The notes under the pieces: generated by a model
The model's input: the letters and a program-made list of their open reading frames with translations, nothing else
What the model was told of the DNA's origin: nothing
Databases searched by the model: none
Source: Spirochaeta africana DSM 8902
Lineage (GTDB): Bacteria > Spirochaetota > Spirochaetia > DSM-27196 > DSM-8902
DNA length: 64,000 nt
Direction of reading: 5' to 3'
Assembly (NCBI RefSeq): GCF_000242595.2
Contig: NC_017098.1
Span: 3,148,501-3,212,500 of the forward strand
Shown here: piece by piece, positions 27,587 to 36,954 of the stretch
Layout of the letters: each line of letters opens with the position of its first letter
How positions within the stretch are numbered: the stretch's first letter is position 1
Position numbers and translations under genes: made by a program

Positions 27587-28069
27587 ATGAAACAGGTTTT
27601 CTGGTCGACAGTTATGGTTCTGCTGGCGGTGTGTGCTGCCCAGGCAGCCTCATTCAGTGAGCTGCAGTCTCTGCTGGATACCGACAGCTCGATCGAACAG
27701 CTTGCCAAAGCCCTGGAGGATCCGGACTTCGATCCGACCGCCGACGGCCGCCTGCTCCTGCTGAACGGAACAGCTGCTTCGATAACCGTCATCGACGACA
27801 GCGCGGAATACTTCGAGGTACTGGTTGAGATTGCCGTTGGCCGCTGGACCGATGAGGAGGATGTACAGCTGTATCGCGGCTATGCAGCATTCTTCGACCC
27901 GGCGTACGCCGGGCTGCTCGGTCTGACCTCGGAATCCGACCGGAACACCGCGCTCCAGATCGGGGATCAGCTGTTGCTGATTGCCGCCCCGCTGGGAACC
28001 ATCATCGACCCTGTTGACGAGTCAGAGGTCATGCTGTTCGAGGCGGTGTACGCCCGCCCAGTCAGATAA
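27587..28069 (+). CDS. small secreted protein of unknown function
   Basis: 160 residues starting with a classic signal peptide (MKQVFWSTVMVLLAVCAAQA, cleavage likely after AQA). The mature part is acidic with no motif I recognise; the second half (QIGDQLLLIAAPLGTIIDPV, VMLFEAVYARPVR) looks like a small beta domain. AAGGAG lies 9-10 nt before ATG 27587. The last 48 nt overlap the end of the convergent AAA+ regulator gene. Confidence 0.75.
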   Translation: MKQVFWSTVMVLLAVCAAQAASFSELQSLLDTDSSIEQLAKALEDPDFDPTADGRLLLLNGTAASITVIDDSAEYFEVLVEIAVGRWTDEEDVQLYRGYAAFFDPAYAGLLGLTSESDRNTALQIGDQLLLIAAPLGTIIDPVDESEVMLFEAVYARPVR

Positions 28070-29251
28070 CGCGGTAAATCCGCTGGTTCCAGGCAGCGAC
28101 AGCTGCGATGGCTCAATACAGCAGGACTCGCTGTCTACCACCGCGCGATTGACCATGTTGCGCAGTTCACGAATGTTTCCCGGCCAGTCATACCGCACCA
28201 TGGCAGCAACTGCTGCCGCCGAGAACCGGACCGGTGTGTCCGGAAAATCCAGCTCCAGAAATTCCTGCAGCAGCTGCGGGATGTCCCCCTTGCGGTGTCG
28301 CAGCGGCGGCAGCTCGATATGCAGCACCATAAGCCGATAATACAGATCCTCACGGAAACGGCCGGCCTCCACCTGCGACCACAGATCCTTGTTGGTAGCA
28401 GCAATAAGACGAAAATCTACCGGCACCGGCTTGTCGGCACCTACGGCACGTACCGAGCGCTGCTCCAGCACCCGCAGCAGGGCGGCCTGACCGGCAGGCG
28501 AGAGCTCGGCCACCTCATCAAGAAACAGGGTTCCCTTGTCAGCCGATCGCACCGCCCCGGTTCTGGTACAGGAATCAGTAAATGCCCCGCGCACAACCCC
28601 GAACATCTCGCTTTCAAACAGCTGTTCGGGAATTGCACCGCAGTTGATCGGCACCAGCGGCCCATTACAGCGCGGCGACAGGGCATGGATACGGCGGGCA
28701 GCTACATCCTTGCCAACCCCGGACTCACCGGTAATCACTATCGGATCCGTGCGCGCCGCGTACCGTTCGATCTTTTGGCGAACCGCCTGCATGGGATCCC
28801 CGACCTCAGTACATGGACCAGGTGTACGCATGGGGGCTGCTCCGGAAATCCCGGCCATAAGGCTGCCGCTACCGGCTGAATGCAGGGCTGCAGACCAGTA
28901 GCGGGCAGCCAGATAGCGGGTCCGTCGCACCAGCAGACGCGGGGCTGCTGGTCGCAACAGATACTCAGCCGCACCGGCCCGCAGACAGAAACGCGCAGCT
29001 GCTGGTGGATTTTCCGGAGCGCCGATAACTATCAGGGGTACAAAGCTGGCGTGTACATATGACAGGATCTCCTGCTGCTCGCCGTGGGAGTGGTGGTAAT
29101 TGTCGTAAACTGCAACCTGTTGTGTTGCCGCATCGGTGTAACCGGGATTCAGCTCATCGCACCGGATTACCCGGAACTGTGGGGTGCTGAACACCGTCAG
29201 ATAAAGGTCGACAGCCTGCATATCCGCATGCAGCAGTGATACCAGTATCAT
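28022..29251 (-). CDS. AAA+ sigma-54-activator-like regulator lacking the DNA-binding domain
   Basis: 409 residues. Residues 1-120 are receiver-sized, but the phosphoacceptor is unclear. The AAA+ core: Walker A GESGVGKD (175-182), GAFTDS (222-227) in place of GAFTGA, Walker B TLFLDE (241-246), sensor ATNKDL, the R-F-R-E-D-L-Y-Y-R-L arginine stretch, and WPGNIRELRN. The protein ends about 35 residues after that and has no Fis-type helix-turn-helix. If functional it would act on RNA polymerase-sigma-54 from solution or be recruited by a partner. No Shine-Dalgarno; TAATAT ends 7 nt before the ATG. Confidence 0.85.
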   Translation of the reverse strand: MILVSLLHADMQAVDLYLTVFSTPQFRVIRCDELNPGYTDAATQQVAVYDNYHHSHGEQQEILSYVHASFVPLIVIGAPENPPAAARFCLRAGAAEYLLRPAAPRLLVRRTRYLAARYWSAALHSAGSGSLMAGISGAAPMRTPGPCTEVGDPMQAVRQKIERYAARTDPIVITGESGVGKDVAARRIHALSPRCNGPLVPINCGAIPEQLFESEMFGVVRGAFTDSCTRTGAVRSADKGTLFLDEVAELSPAGQAALLRVLEQRSVRAVGADKPVPVDFRLIAATNKDLWSQVEAGRFREDLYYRLMVLHIELPPLRHRKGDIPQLLQEFLELDFPDTPVRFSAAAVAAMVRYDWPGNIRELRNMVNRAVVDSESCCIEPSQLSLPGTSGFTALSDWAGVHRLEQHDL

Positions 29252-29333
29252 GACAGAGATATTATGGTGCTATTCTGCTGAATCTTGCAAGACTTATTCG
29301 GCAGGAAACTGGCAGTGCCTGACAGTTATATGC

Positions 29334-29339
29334 TAAGAT
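29334..29339 (+). promoter_or_regulatory. -10 element 6 nt before the FxsA-like gene
   Basis: TAAGAT followed by 6 nt and ATG 29346. I find no convincing -35 hexamer at 16-18 nt; the nearest is CTGGCA with a 19-nt spacer. Confidence 0.4.
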
Positions 29340-29345
29340 GGCCGC

Positions 29346-29807
29346 ATGTTGGAAATACGCTCGCTGTTGAGTTTCTGTGACAGCCGTCATCTGATCCGGG
29401 TATTCTCGCTGCTGCTGTCGGTATCGCTTTTGCTGTTGCTGGACATCCTGCTGATTATCGAGGCATCACGCCTGTGGGGCAGCTATCTGGTGATGGCAGT
29501 CATTGCCGGAGCCGGCCTGCTGCTGCTTGCACTGGCAATGAACACCGTGTCCCGGCTGAATAATCAGCTACGCCGCAAGATCCGTAAAGGAACCTACCCG
29601 GGCCGCGAGTTTGCCGGGATCGGCGGGGTTATTGTTGCCGCGGTGCTGTTTCTCTATCCCGGCGCGGTCACCAATCTGCTCGGGCTGCTGTTGCTGCTGC
29701 CCCCGTTCCGGCAGATTATTGGCCGTCTGGTAATACGCAGCCAGCAGCAGAAACTGCAGGAAACCTACGAATATCTGAAGATGCAGGAATTTTCCCACTC
29801 GATGTGA
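29346..29807 (+). CDS. FxsA-like membrane protein
   Basis: 153 residues with about four hydrophobic segments. The spacing and motifs (LLLLDILLIIEASRLWGSYLVM; LRRKIRKGTYPGREFAGIGG; PGAVTNLLGLLLLLPPFRQIIG) resemble FxsA, a small inner-membrane protein whose overproduction relieves F-plasmid exclusion of phage T7. Cellular role is unknown. TAAGAT (29334-29339) ends exactly 6 nt before ATG with no Shine-Dalgarno sequence, so a leaderless mRNA is likely. Its TGA directly abuts the stop of the convergent glycosyltransferase gene. Confidence 0.65.
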   Translation: MLEIRSLLSFCDSRHLIRVFSLLLSVSLLLLLDILLIIEASRLWGSYLVMAVIAGAGLLLLALAMNTVSRLNNQLRRKIRKGTYPGREFAGIGGVIVAAVLFLYPGAVTNLLGLLLLLPPFRQIIGRLVIRSQQQKLQETYEYLKMQEFSHSM

Positions 29808-30545
29808 TCAGGCCTGGTCGGCCGGACGACGCAGTCGCTCTACCACCAGTCGCATAAGCAGCAACAGATACAGCGGTATCCGCAGCCAGTGCCACGGCAG
29901 CAGAATCGCCTTCATACTGTCTTTCAACCCGCTTTCAAACAGACGCCGGGACGGACGCCGTCGCTGCTCGGCAAAAACCCGAAAAACCCTGGCGGCAGCA
30001 ATCGTGATTCCCGGTGGAAACTGTCCACTCTGCTTCTCCAGCCAGCGCCCGCGAACCCCGGTCCCTACCAGGGTTATGTCCGGGCCGGATTTGCGTACCG
30101 CGGTCAGCAGGGATGCCTCTACGCCCTTACGGAAAAAACCCGGAAATCGCCCGACGATCCGCATCTTGGGGAAGGTGTACTTCAGATTGGCCTCGACCTT
30201 CTCCAGCGCTGCAGGCCGCCCGCCAATCAGATACAGGCTGCCCTGCGCAGACTCAACCGCCCCCAGCAACTGGATAATCAGCTGAAACGGCATGTGACGC
30301 CGCGGGGGCTTGTGCCCGGCTATCGCCGCTGCTCGCTGAACCCCGCGCTGCATCGGCAGCACCAGGGCTGCACTTTCCAGGCTTCGCCGCACTCCGGGAA
30401 AAAACCAGGCGCGAATCAGGTCAAAGGTAGAAAGAAACACCACCCGCCGGGTTTCATCTGCAGCGGTCAGCAGCTGAACCACACCAGGGATGTTCTCCGG
30501 ATCAAGATCATGTACCCGGGTTCCGGCAACCCGGATTTCCCGCAT
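29808..30545 (-). CDS. WecG/TagA/CpsF family glycosyltransferase
   Basis: 245 residues. Family features: hydrophobic start with VVFLSTFDLIRAWF, SLYLIGGRPAALEKVEANL, the FPKMRIVGRFPGFF segment, and DITLVGTGVRGRWLEKQ before a basic C-terminal tail (RRLFESGLKDSMKAIL ... WHWLRIPLYLL) that should bind membrane. Relatives (TagA, WecG) transfer ManNAc or ManNAcA to lipid-linked sugar acceptors in envelope polymer synthesis. ATG 30545 overlaps the TGA of rsmE (TGATG), so the two are translationally coupled. Confidence 0.85.
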   Translation of the reverse strand: MREIRVAGTRVHDLDPENIPGVVQLLTAADETRRVVFLSTFDLIRAWFFPGVRRSLESAALVLPMQRGVQRAAAIAGHKPPRRHMPFQLIIQLLGAVESAQGSLYLIGGRPAALEKVEANLKYTFPKMRIVGRFPGFFRKGVEASLLTAVRKSGPDITLVGTGVRGRWLEKQSGQFPPGITIAAARVFRVFAEQRRRPSRRLFESGLKDSMKAILLPWHWLRIPLYLLLLMRLVVERLRRPADQA

Positions 30546-31318
30546 CAATGTTGCAGGGGCGGTGTCTGTGCCTCGTTTTTCAGGTTCCAATACGCTCTCT
30601 CCAACAGAATAGTTTGAACTGCAGCCAGCGCATACATTCCGGCATGCTCTGTCCGCAGCACCCAAGGCCCGAGATACCCCGGAGACCACCGGGCAGCCTG
30701 CATAGCCTGCACCTCCCCCGGCGAGAATCCGCCCTCCGGCCCGATACACAGACCGATAGCCCGTGGTGAACCACTACAATACTGATGCAGCGGCACTGGT
30801 GCAAGCGGCGCTTGATGAAAAAAGAGCATTACCTCCGGCAGGTCGGGCTGCTGCAGCAGTTCTTTCAGGGCAATCGGGGTACCCAGCCGGGGAACCCGGG
30901 GCGCGCCGCTCTGCTGAACCGCCTCCTGCAGAACCCGCTGCCAGCGGCGGCGCTTTTTCTCCGCATCATCGCCCCCAATCCGCACGATTGTCCGGTCACT
31001 CAGAACCGGGGTGATCGAGGCAGCCCCGGCCTCTGTTGCCATCCTCACTACATCATCAAACTTGCCACCCTTGGGGACGCACTGAAACAGCTGCAGTTCG
31101 GGCAGCTCGGTCAGGATCGGCCCGGCCGGCAGCACTGCTGCCGCCAACGACTCCCCCGCAACTCGCTCGATAGTAATGTGATAGCGGTTGCCTGCGGGAT
31201 CAATCCCCGCAAAGGAGTCCCCCTCTTTCAGCCTCCGGACATGGTGCAGATAGTGAAAGTCATTGCCCTCCAGCACCAGGCGGGATGGACAGTCGGCCGG
31301 CAGCATGAACTGTTTCAT
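30545..31318 (-). CDS. rsmE: 16S rRNA (uracil1498-N3)-methyltransferase
   Basis: 257-residue SPOUT-fold methyltransferase. N-terminal PUA-like part (HYLHHVRRLKEGDSF). SAM-binding knot: CIGPEGGFSPGEV and LGPWVLRTEHAGMYAL, matching the family's GPEGGFS...LG.RILR(T/A)ET signature. FQCVPKGGKFDDVVRMATEAGA matches the first knot strand. Modifies U1498 of 16S rRNA. No Shine-Dalgarno; TAGGCT and TTGCCC lie upstream at promoter spacing, inside the end of the protease gene. Confidence 0.95.
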   Translation of the reverse strand: MKQFMLPADCPSRLVLEGNDFHYLHHVRRLKEGDSFAGIDPAGNRYHITIERVAGESLAAAVLPAGPILTELPELQLFQCVPKGGKFDDVVRMATEAGAASITPVLSDRTIVRIGGDDAEKKRRRWQRVLQEAVQQSGAPRVPRLGTPIALKELLQQPDLPEVMLFFHQAPLAPVPLHQYCSGSPRAIGLCIGPEGGFSPGEVQAMQAARWSPGYLGPWVLRTEHAGMYALAAVQTILLERAYWNLKNEAQTPPLQH

Positions 31319-31327
31319 CGTGTCGGC

Positions 31328-31356
31328 AGCCTACCGCAAACCCAGTCGCTGGGCAA
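31328..31356 (-). promoter_or_regulatory. possible near-leaderless promoter of rsmE
   Basis: Minus strand TTGCCC (31351-31356), 17-nt spacer, TAGGCT (31328-31333), 9 nt to ATG 31318. It overlaps the end of the S41 protease gene. Confidence 0.4.
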
Positions 31357-32770
31357 TCTCGCCAGATTTCAGCAACTCAATTGCCTGCTGCAGAACCACA
31401 TCGTGTTTGAGATTGTACACCGGATCCTCGCGGCGCTGCCGGATGAGCTCGTTGTCCACCATACGCTCAAGGTACCACTGCGGCAGCTCAAACCCCTCAC
31501 CTCGCAGATCCTGAATAAACTCGGCGACCTCGGCATCTCCAGCCTCGGTGTTATCACGCGCCCAGGACTGCACCCGATTGGATGTTACCAGCTCGACTGC
31601 CACCTCCTGCTCGTCCTCTTCCAGGGACGGGGGAAGAATTTCGATGTGCGGCGCAATTCCTTCCTTGTCGATGTAGGTGCCGCTCGGGGTGTAGTAGCGC
31701 GACATGGTCAGCCGGAATCCGCCGTTGATAAGTCCGCGTACCTGCTGAACCGAACCCTTTCCGTAGGTCGTTTGCCCGATCAGCACCGCCCGTTCACGAT
31801 CCCCCAGGGCACCGGCCATAATCTCGGCAGCCGAGGCCGAGCCTTTGTCTATCAATATCACTGTCTCAAGGTCATCAGAAACCGCAATACCGCGACGTGC
31901 GGTAAACTCATGGTTTTCACTCTCAACCCGTCCCCTGGTACCCACTACCAGGCCCTCATCAAGAAACAGGTCGCTTACATCCACCACAGAATTCAGTAGC
32001 CCCCCGGGATTCCCGCGCAGGTCGATGATGAGTTTCTGGTACCCGGCATCCTCAAAATACTGCAAGGCGTCCGCCACCCGCTCCCGGGTGTGGGGGGTAA
32101 ACTGCACAATCCGCAGGTAGGCAATCCCGTTATCCATAATGGCACGCCGCACCGTCGGCACCTGAATGGTATCCCGGGTCAGGGTTACATCGAAGGTGCT
32201 TGATCGCCCGCGCCGGATCGTGACGGTAACATCGGTCCCCGGCCGTCCGCGCAGCTTGTCCACCACCTCGTCGATGTTCAGCGGTGCAGTAGACTCTTCA
32301 TTGATGGCAACAATCAGATCACCACCTCGCACACCGGCATGATATGCAGGAGTACCCTCAATTGGTGATACCACCTCGACAAACCGGGGATTGTCACCAT
32401 CGGCTGGCTGTTTGTTGATGTACAGCCCGACGCCCCCAAACTCTCCCGATGTGGTATCGGTAAGTGAGCGCATCTCCTCACGGGACAGAAACGCGGAATG
32501 CGGATCTTCCAGGCTCTCGAACATCCCCTCCATAGCACCCCGGATCAGTTTCTCGGCCTCGACCTCATCCACATAGCTGTCGCGGATAAACTGATAGACA
32601 TTCTCGAACTGTCGCAGCAGCCTGGTTTCCTCGGCGCTTAATCGATTATTGGCACCGATCTGCGGCACCACCAGGACGGCTGCCAGCACCATTGCCAGTA
32701 CCGCAGCAACACCGGCCGAATATCGAGTGCGTGTTCTCCACGCTTGCATTTGTTCGTGTAGCTTATTCAT
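31331..32770 (-). CDS. C-terminal processing protease, S41 family (CtpA/Prc-like) with PDZ domain
   Basis: About 479 residues: a short cytoplasmic start, one membrane segment (YSAGVAAVLAMVLAAVLVV), then periplasmic protease. A PDZ domain sits at about residues 95-180 (FGGVGLYINKQ, YHAGVRGGDLIVAINEE). The S41 catalytic core has Ser in DKGSASAAEIMAGALGD and Lys in GQTTYGKGSVQQV, with the LIDLRGNPGGLL strand before it. Such proteases trim C-termini of envelope proteins. Start choice: ATG 32770 has GGAG 10 nt before it; ATG 32779 (three codons earlier) lies exactly 6 nt after TATATT and would be leaderless. Confidence 0.93.
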   Translation of the reverse strand: MNKLHEQMQAWRTRTRYSAGVAAVLAMVLAAVLVVPQIGANNRLSAEETRLLRQFENVYQFIRDSYVDEVEAEKLIRGAMEGMFESLEDPHSAFLSREEMRSLTDTTSGEFGGVGLYINKQPADGDNPRFVEVVSPIEGTPAYHAGVRGGDLIVAINEESTAPLNIDEVVDKLRGRPGTDVTVTIRRGRSSTFDVTLTRDTIQVPTVRRAIMDNGIAYLRIVQFTPHTRERVADALQYFEDAGYQKLIIDLRGNPGGLLNSVVDVSDLFLDEGLVVGTRGRVESENHEFTARRGIAVSDDLETVILIDKGSASAAEIMAGALGDRERAVLIGQTTYGKGSVQQVRGLINGGFRLTMSRYYTPSGTYIDKEGIAPHIEILPPSLEEDEQEVAVELVTSNRVQSWARDNTEAGDAEVAEFIQDLRGEGFELPQWYLERMVDNELIRQRREDPVYNLKHDVVLQQAIELLKSGEIAQRLGLR

Positions 32771-32803
32771 ATCTGTCATGCTCCTAATATAGCACACCAT
32801 GGC

Positions 32804-32832
32804 TTGACCGGCACTCCCCGGCACCGTAGACT
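32804..32832 (+). promoter_or_regulatory. sigma-70-type promoter of the MinD-like/FapA/lgt operon
   Basis: TTGACC (32804-32809), 17-nt spacer, TAGACT (32827-32832); a start near 32839 leaves about 13 nt of leader with the AGGAGGA ribosome site. Confidence 0.65.
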
Positions 32833-32851
32833 TTAGACGCAGGAGGAACCG

Positions 32852-33994
32852 ATGCACATACTACCGATTGCCAGCGGAAAGGGCGGAGTCGGCAAATCCC
32901 TTGTTGCCGCGAACCTGGCGATCGCGCTGGCACAGGCAGGCAAGCGCGTGGTCCTGGTTGACCTGGACCTTGGCGGCTCGAATCTGCATCTGGTGCTTGG
33001 CATCCACAGTGTTCCTGCCGGAATCGGCAATGTAATACAGCAATCCAGCGTACAGCTGAACGATGTACTTATGCCGACCGACTACCCCAATCTGCTGTTC
33101 ATTCCCGGCGATGCCGAAATCCCCGGCATCGCTAACCTGAACAACAAACAAAAGCTGATGCTGTTACGACGCATGAAGCAGCTCGATGCTGATTATGTCA
33201 TAATCGATCTTGGCGCCGGCACCAGTTTTAATACCCTCGACTTCTTTCTGTCTTCTTCACACGGTATTATCGTGACCACCCCGACCCCGACCGCTATTGT
33301 AAATGCCTATCTTTTTCTGAAAAACGCGGTCTTCCGGATCATTACCAACAACGTCAAACGCAAGTCTCCCGGCGGCGAGTACCTGGAACGGGTCAAGAAA
33401 GAGGGAACCCAGCTGCAGCGCATGAATATCACTACTATCATGCAGCAGCTGCAGCTGCACGATCCGGACAGCTATAGCAAGGTAAGTCAGGCACTGACCC
33501 GCTTCCAGCCGCGCATGATTCTGAACATGCTGGAAGATCCCAAGGACGCACAGAAGGCCAATCGTCTGCGCCGCTCCTGCTCGCAGTATCTGGATACCGA
33601 GCTTGAGCACCTCGGCATTATCTATCGGGATGACCTGCAGGACGTTGCGCTTTCCAGTCGTCTGCCTATCATATCCTACAAGCCAAACTCGGTACTGTCT
33701 CAAGCGCTGTACCGGATTGCCGACAAGGTACTGCAAAGCACCGAAGATGATGAGGACCTGATGGATATTCAAACCATCGAGGAGAGCTACGCCAACGCCG
33801 GGATAGAGGCCGAAATCGATTTCCAGGCCAAGATTGACTACATCGAGGATCTCCTGCATGCCGGCGCACTCTCCACCGGCGACCTTATCGAGACCATCAA
33901 AAACCAGCAGCTTGAGATAACACAATTAAAAAAGCAGAATATGCTGTACAAGACCAAACTGGTCAAAGCTGTCCAGCAGGGGTATAAGATCTGA
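32852..33994 (+). CDS. MinD/ParA-family ATPase (FlhG-like)
   Basis: 380 residues. Deviant Walker A at the extreme N-terminus (IASGKGGVGKSLVAANLA, with the signature Lys), switch I/II-type VVLVDLDLGGSNLHLVLG and YVIIDLGAGTS, and VTTPTPTAIVNAY. A C-terminal extension of about 110 residues after the ATPase core ends in a coiled coil (TIKNQQLEITQLKKQNM). This combination is seen in FlhG/YlxH-like and other positioning ATPases. FapA begins 2 nt after its stop, so the pair probably functions together. GGAGGA lies 6 nt upstream. Confidence 0.88.
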   Translation: MHILPIASGKGGVGKSLVAANLAIALAQAGKRVVLVDLDLGGSNLHLVLGIHSVPAGIGNVIQQSSVQLNDVLMPTDYPNLLFIPGDAEIPGIANLNNKQKLMLLRRMKQLDADYVIIDLGAGTSFNTLDFFLSSSHGIIVTTPTPTAIVNAYLFLKNAVFRIITNNVKRKSPGGEYLERVKKEGTQLQRMNITTIMQQLQLHDPDSYSKVSQALTRFQPRMILNMLEDPKDAQKANRLRRSCSQYLDTELEHLGIIYRDDLQDVALSSRLPIISYKPNSVLSQALYRIADKVLQSTEDDEDLMDIQTIEESYANAGIEAEIDFQAKIDYIEDLLHAGALSTGDLIETIKNQQLEITQLKKQNMLYKTKLVKAVQQGYKI

Positions 33995-33996
33995 CC

Positions 33997-36951
33997 ATGG
34001 AACAGGGAGCAATACGCGGTTCACTGAATATCAAGATTGATTCATCGGGGCTGGTAGCCACCGGTGTATTTACCCGCGATCCTGATGGTATGCCTGTCGA
34101 TGTCGCTCATGTACGACAGATGCTCAAAGACAAGGGGATCGTCAGCGGCTATACCGAGAAGCAGATTGCCGAACAGCTGCAATCGCTTCTCCCGGAGCCG
34201 CCGCCCTCCGCTGAGCTGGTGCTTGCCAAAGGCATCCCTCCTGCACAGCATCAGCCGGAAACAGCGCAGTTTCATCCGCAGCCAATCCCGGCAGAGTACA
34301 CCGACCATGCAGAACGTATTCTGAAACTGGCTGGACCACCCGAGATTTTCATTGAGCATACCGAACGGGTACCGATAGAAAAAACGGTCATCAAAAAAAG
34401 TGCCCTGCCGTTTGCCCCGCCAAAAAAGGAAACCGTTAAAACCACCGAAACCCGCACCCGCAAGGAACGGGTTTATGTTGACCCCACCATAGTCGGGACC
34501 GGCTATGCCTACAAAAACGACAAGGTTGCCGACATCTTTGCCGGCGAGGATGGCACCTCCGGCTGGAACATCTTTGACGAGGAAATTCCGCCCAAAGAGC
34601 ATGGTGACCCCCATTTCTATGCTGGCCAGGGGCTCAAACGTGTCGGCAGTGAACTCGTTGCTGTCCATGACGGGGTACTGCGCTGGGGCAGTCACTGGGC
34701 AGAAATTCTTGAGTTCGTCCCCCACAGCTACACCCTGACCCTTTCACCCGACAAGGCAACCTGCCTGCTGAACTTCTTTCCCGGTGATGAATCGGTGGCG
34801 TTACCGGACGAAGACAACCTGCGTGAGCAGATATCCCGCCTGAAGTATCCCGAGGATCTGCTGATCGATTTTGAGGATATCTATCGATTGATGCGCCAGT
34901 CGGTCCAGACCCGTCGCCCGGTCGAAAATATTCCATTGAGTGTAAGCCGGGATGCAGCATTCGAGATCACGGTGTCCGAAGACAAAATGACTGCCCTGCT
35001 CCAGCTGCACAAGGGTCGCGGGAAGGGAAAACCGCTGCGACTCAAGGAAGTCGGCGTGGCTATCAAACAATCCGGGCTGGCAGGCCTGGATTTGCCGCAG
35101 ATCAAGGAAGACCTGCTGTCGTTCTATACCAGCCATGAGGCAGACATGACCGGCTATGTGCTGGCACGGGGAACCGAGCCCGAAGAGGGCCCGGAACGGG
35201 AACTTACCTTTAGCGCCGCCTTCCTGGAGGACAAGGATCGTGACGCCGTGCTGCTGCAGCTGCAAAACTACCCGGTTACCCCTGAGCAGTTTCCCTCGCT
35301 GGATGAGTTCCCCATCGATGCTGTGGAACAGATGGCTCCGGTCGAGCTTGAACAGCGGATAATCACCCTGTCCCCGCCGGAACCAGGGGCTCCGGGGAAG
35401 GATGTCTACGGGAAAAGCATCCCCGGGAAGCCGGGCAAACCCGCCAATCTTAAGCTTCACGAAAACCTCACCGAGAAAGGCAACCTGATCATTTCCACCG
35501 CCAAGGGGATCCTGGACAAGGGTGATACAGATGGCCTGACTCACCTGCGTGTCCGCCCCCACAAGGATGCCGAGGTGCTGGTAGAGATCGCCCCGGACGC
35601 CATGAGTGCGGTCATCTCGCTGTTTGGCAGTGTCGGCAGCGGACGCCCGCTCACCGAGGATATGGTGTTTGCGGCGGTCAATGATGCAAAGGTTGTACGC
35701 GGCGTGGACGAAGAATTACTGCGGGATTTGACCCAACGAGCCCAGGCTGGAGAAAACTTTCAGTCGGTGACCTTTGCCCGCGGGAAGCAGCCGGTAGCCG
35801 GCGGCCAGACATCGATAAAATTCTCGGTACATCTGGCCAGCCATAAAGGAGTCAGCCTCCGTCAGGATGGTACGGCTGATTATCGCAACCAGGACAACAT
35901 TACCCGGGTGAGCGAGGGGGATCTGATTGCAGTGGTAATGCCCCCGACCGTCAGCCCGGAAGACGGGTATGAGGTAACCGGCCGGGTACTGTCGGCATCA
36001 CGAGACACCGGCAATGAGCTGCAGATAGATGATTCGGTTCGCCAGGAACCGCGAGAAGACGGCACTATACGGCTGTATGCCACCCTGGATGGAGAACTGG
36101 TACACGAGGACAACAGCATTGCGGTGCGCTCCTCTCACACCATCAAGGGCGATGTATCAATGGATACCGGCAATATCCGATTCCCCGGCACGGTACAGAT
36201 TACCGGAAGTATCCTGCAGGGCTTTTACGTGATGTCTGGCGGGGATGTAAACATCGGCGGGGCGGTTGAGGGCTCACTGGTATCTGCCGAGGGCGACATC
36301 AAGATAATGCAAGGGATTAAGGGTGCCAAAAAGGCCGTAATCCGTACAAAAAAGGGTATCCAGACCATGTTTGCCGAGCAGGCGACGATGTTGGCGGTAG
36401 AGGACATCCAGATTAAAAACAGCATCATGCACTGCCGGGTAAAGGCCAATGGGTCGGTGCGGCTATATCAGGATAAAAGCACCATCCTTGGTGGGGTAAC
36501 CAGGAGCCGCTACGGACTGACGACCAGCCAGCTCGGATCGCCCCGGGGCATCCGGACACAGATATCATTCGGCCAGGATTATCTGATTGGCGACAAGATC
36601 GAGCAGGAAGAGAAAGAAATCGACAAGATAAAAAAAACCATTGCCCAGATAGATATGCAGATGCAAAACCCCGAGGTCCGTAGCAATCAGCACGCCCTTG
36701 AGTCACTACGCAAGAAAAAGGTGATCGCCCTGAAGGCCATGGAGAAACGCGGGCTCCGGCTCTTTTCACTGCGGGAACGTTTCGAGGAACATTATGAGAG
36801 CGCAGTTGTGGTCAAGGGCACCGTATATCCAGGGGTAACCCTGGAAAGCCATGGGCGTACCCTGGAGGTGACGAATGAGCGGAAAAACGTTACCTTCAAG
36901 TTTGATCAGCGCTCCGGCCACATCACCGAACACAGTAATACTGAGGAGTAA
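33997..36951 (+). CDS. FapA (DUF342) family protein
   Basis: A large 984-residue protein. The N-terminal 170 residues are specific and Lys/Pro/Thr-rich (KKSALPFAPPKKETVKTTETRT). The middle holds FapA N-terminal-like repeats (for example TLSPDKATCLLNFFPGDESVALPDEDNLREQI). The C-terminal DUF342 region (VQITGSILQGFYVMSGGDVNIGGAVEGSLVSAEGDI) is a right-handed beta-helix followed by a coiled coil (EQEEKEIDKIKKTIAQIDMQMQ). Family members take part in polar flagellar assembly in Vibrio. The neighbouring MinD-like ATPase suggests subcellular positioning. No clear ribosome site; TAAGAT ends 6 nt before ATG but no -35 is evident, so it is probably coupled to the preceding gene. Confidence 0.85.
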   Translation: MEQGAIRGSLNIKIDSSGLVATGVFTRDPDGMPVDVAHVRQMLKDKGIVSGYTEKQIAEQLQSLLPEPPPSAELVLAKGIPPAQHQPETAQFHPQPIPAEYTDHAERILKLAGPPEIFIEHTERVPIEKTVIKKSALPFAPPKKETVKTTETRTRKERVYVDPTIVGTGYAYKNDKVADIFAGEDGTSGWNIFDEEIPPKEHGDPHFYAGQGLKRVGSELVAVHDGVLRWGSHWAEILEFVPHSYTLTLSPDKATCLLNFFPGDESVALPDEDNLREQISRLKYPEDLLIDFEDIYRLMRQSVQTRRPVENIPLSVSRDAAFEITVSEDKMTALLQLHKGRGKGKPLRLKEVGVAIKQSGLAGLDLPQIKEDLLSFYTSHEADMTGYVLARGTEPEEGPERELTFSAAFLEDKDRDAVLLQLQNYPVTPEQFPSLDEFPIDAVEQMAPVELEQRIITLSPPEPGAPGKDVYGKSIPGKPGKPANLKLHENLTEKGNLIISTAKGILDKGDTDGLTHLRVRPHKDAEVLVEIAPDAMSAVISLFGSVGSGRPLTEDMVFAAVNDAKVVRGVDEELLRDLTQRAQAGENFQSVTFARGKQPVAGGQTSIKFSVHLASHKGVSLRQDGTADYRNQDNITRVSEGDLIAVVMPPTVSPEDGYEVTGRVLSASRDTGNELQIDDSVRQEPREDGTIRLYATLDGELVHEDNSIAVRSSHTIKGDVSMDTGNIRFPGTVQITGSILQGFYVMSGGDVNIGGAVEGSLVSAEGDIKIMQGIKGAKKAVIRTKKGIQTMFAEQATMLAVEDIQIKNSIMHCRVKANGSVRLYQDKSTILGGVTRSRYGLTTSQLGSPRGIRTQISFGQDYLIGDKIEQEEKEIDKIKKTIAQIDMQMQNPEVRSNQHALESLRKKKVIALKAMEKRGLRLFSLRERFEEHYESAVVVKGTVYPGVTLESHGRTLEVTNERKNVTFKFDQRSGHITEHSNTEE

Positions 36952-36954
36952 CCT

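Noticed and set aside
30785-31999. Plus-strand open frame of 404 codons
   Set aside because: It is antisense to rsmE and the S41 protease, both with clear catalytic motifs, and has no recognisable domain.
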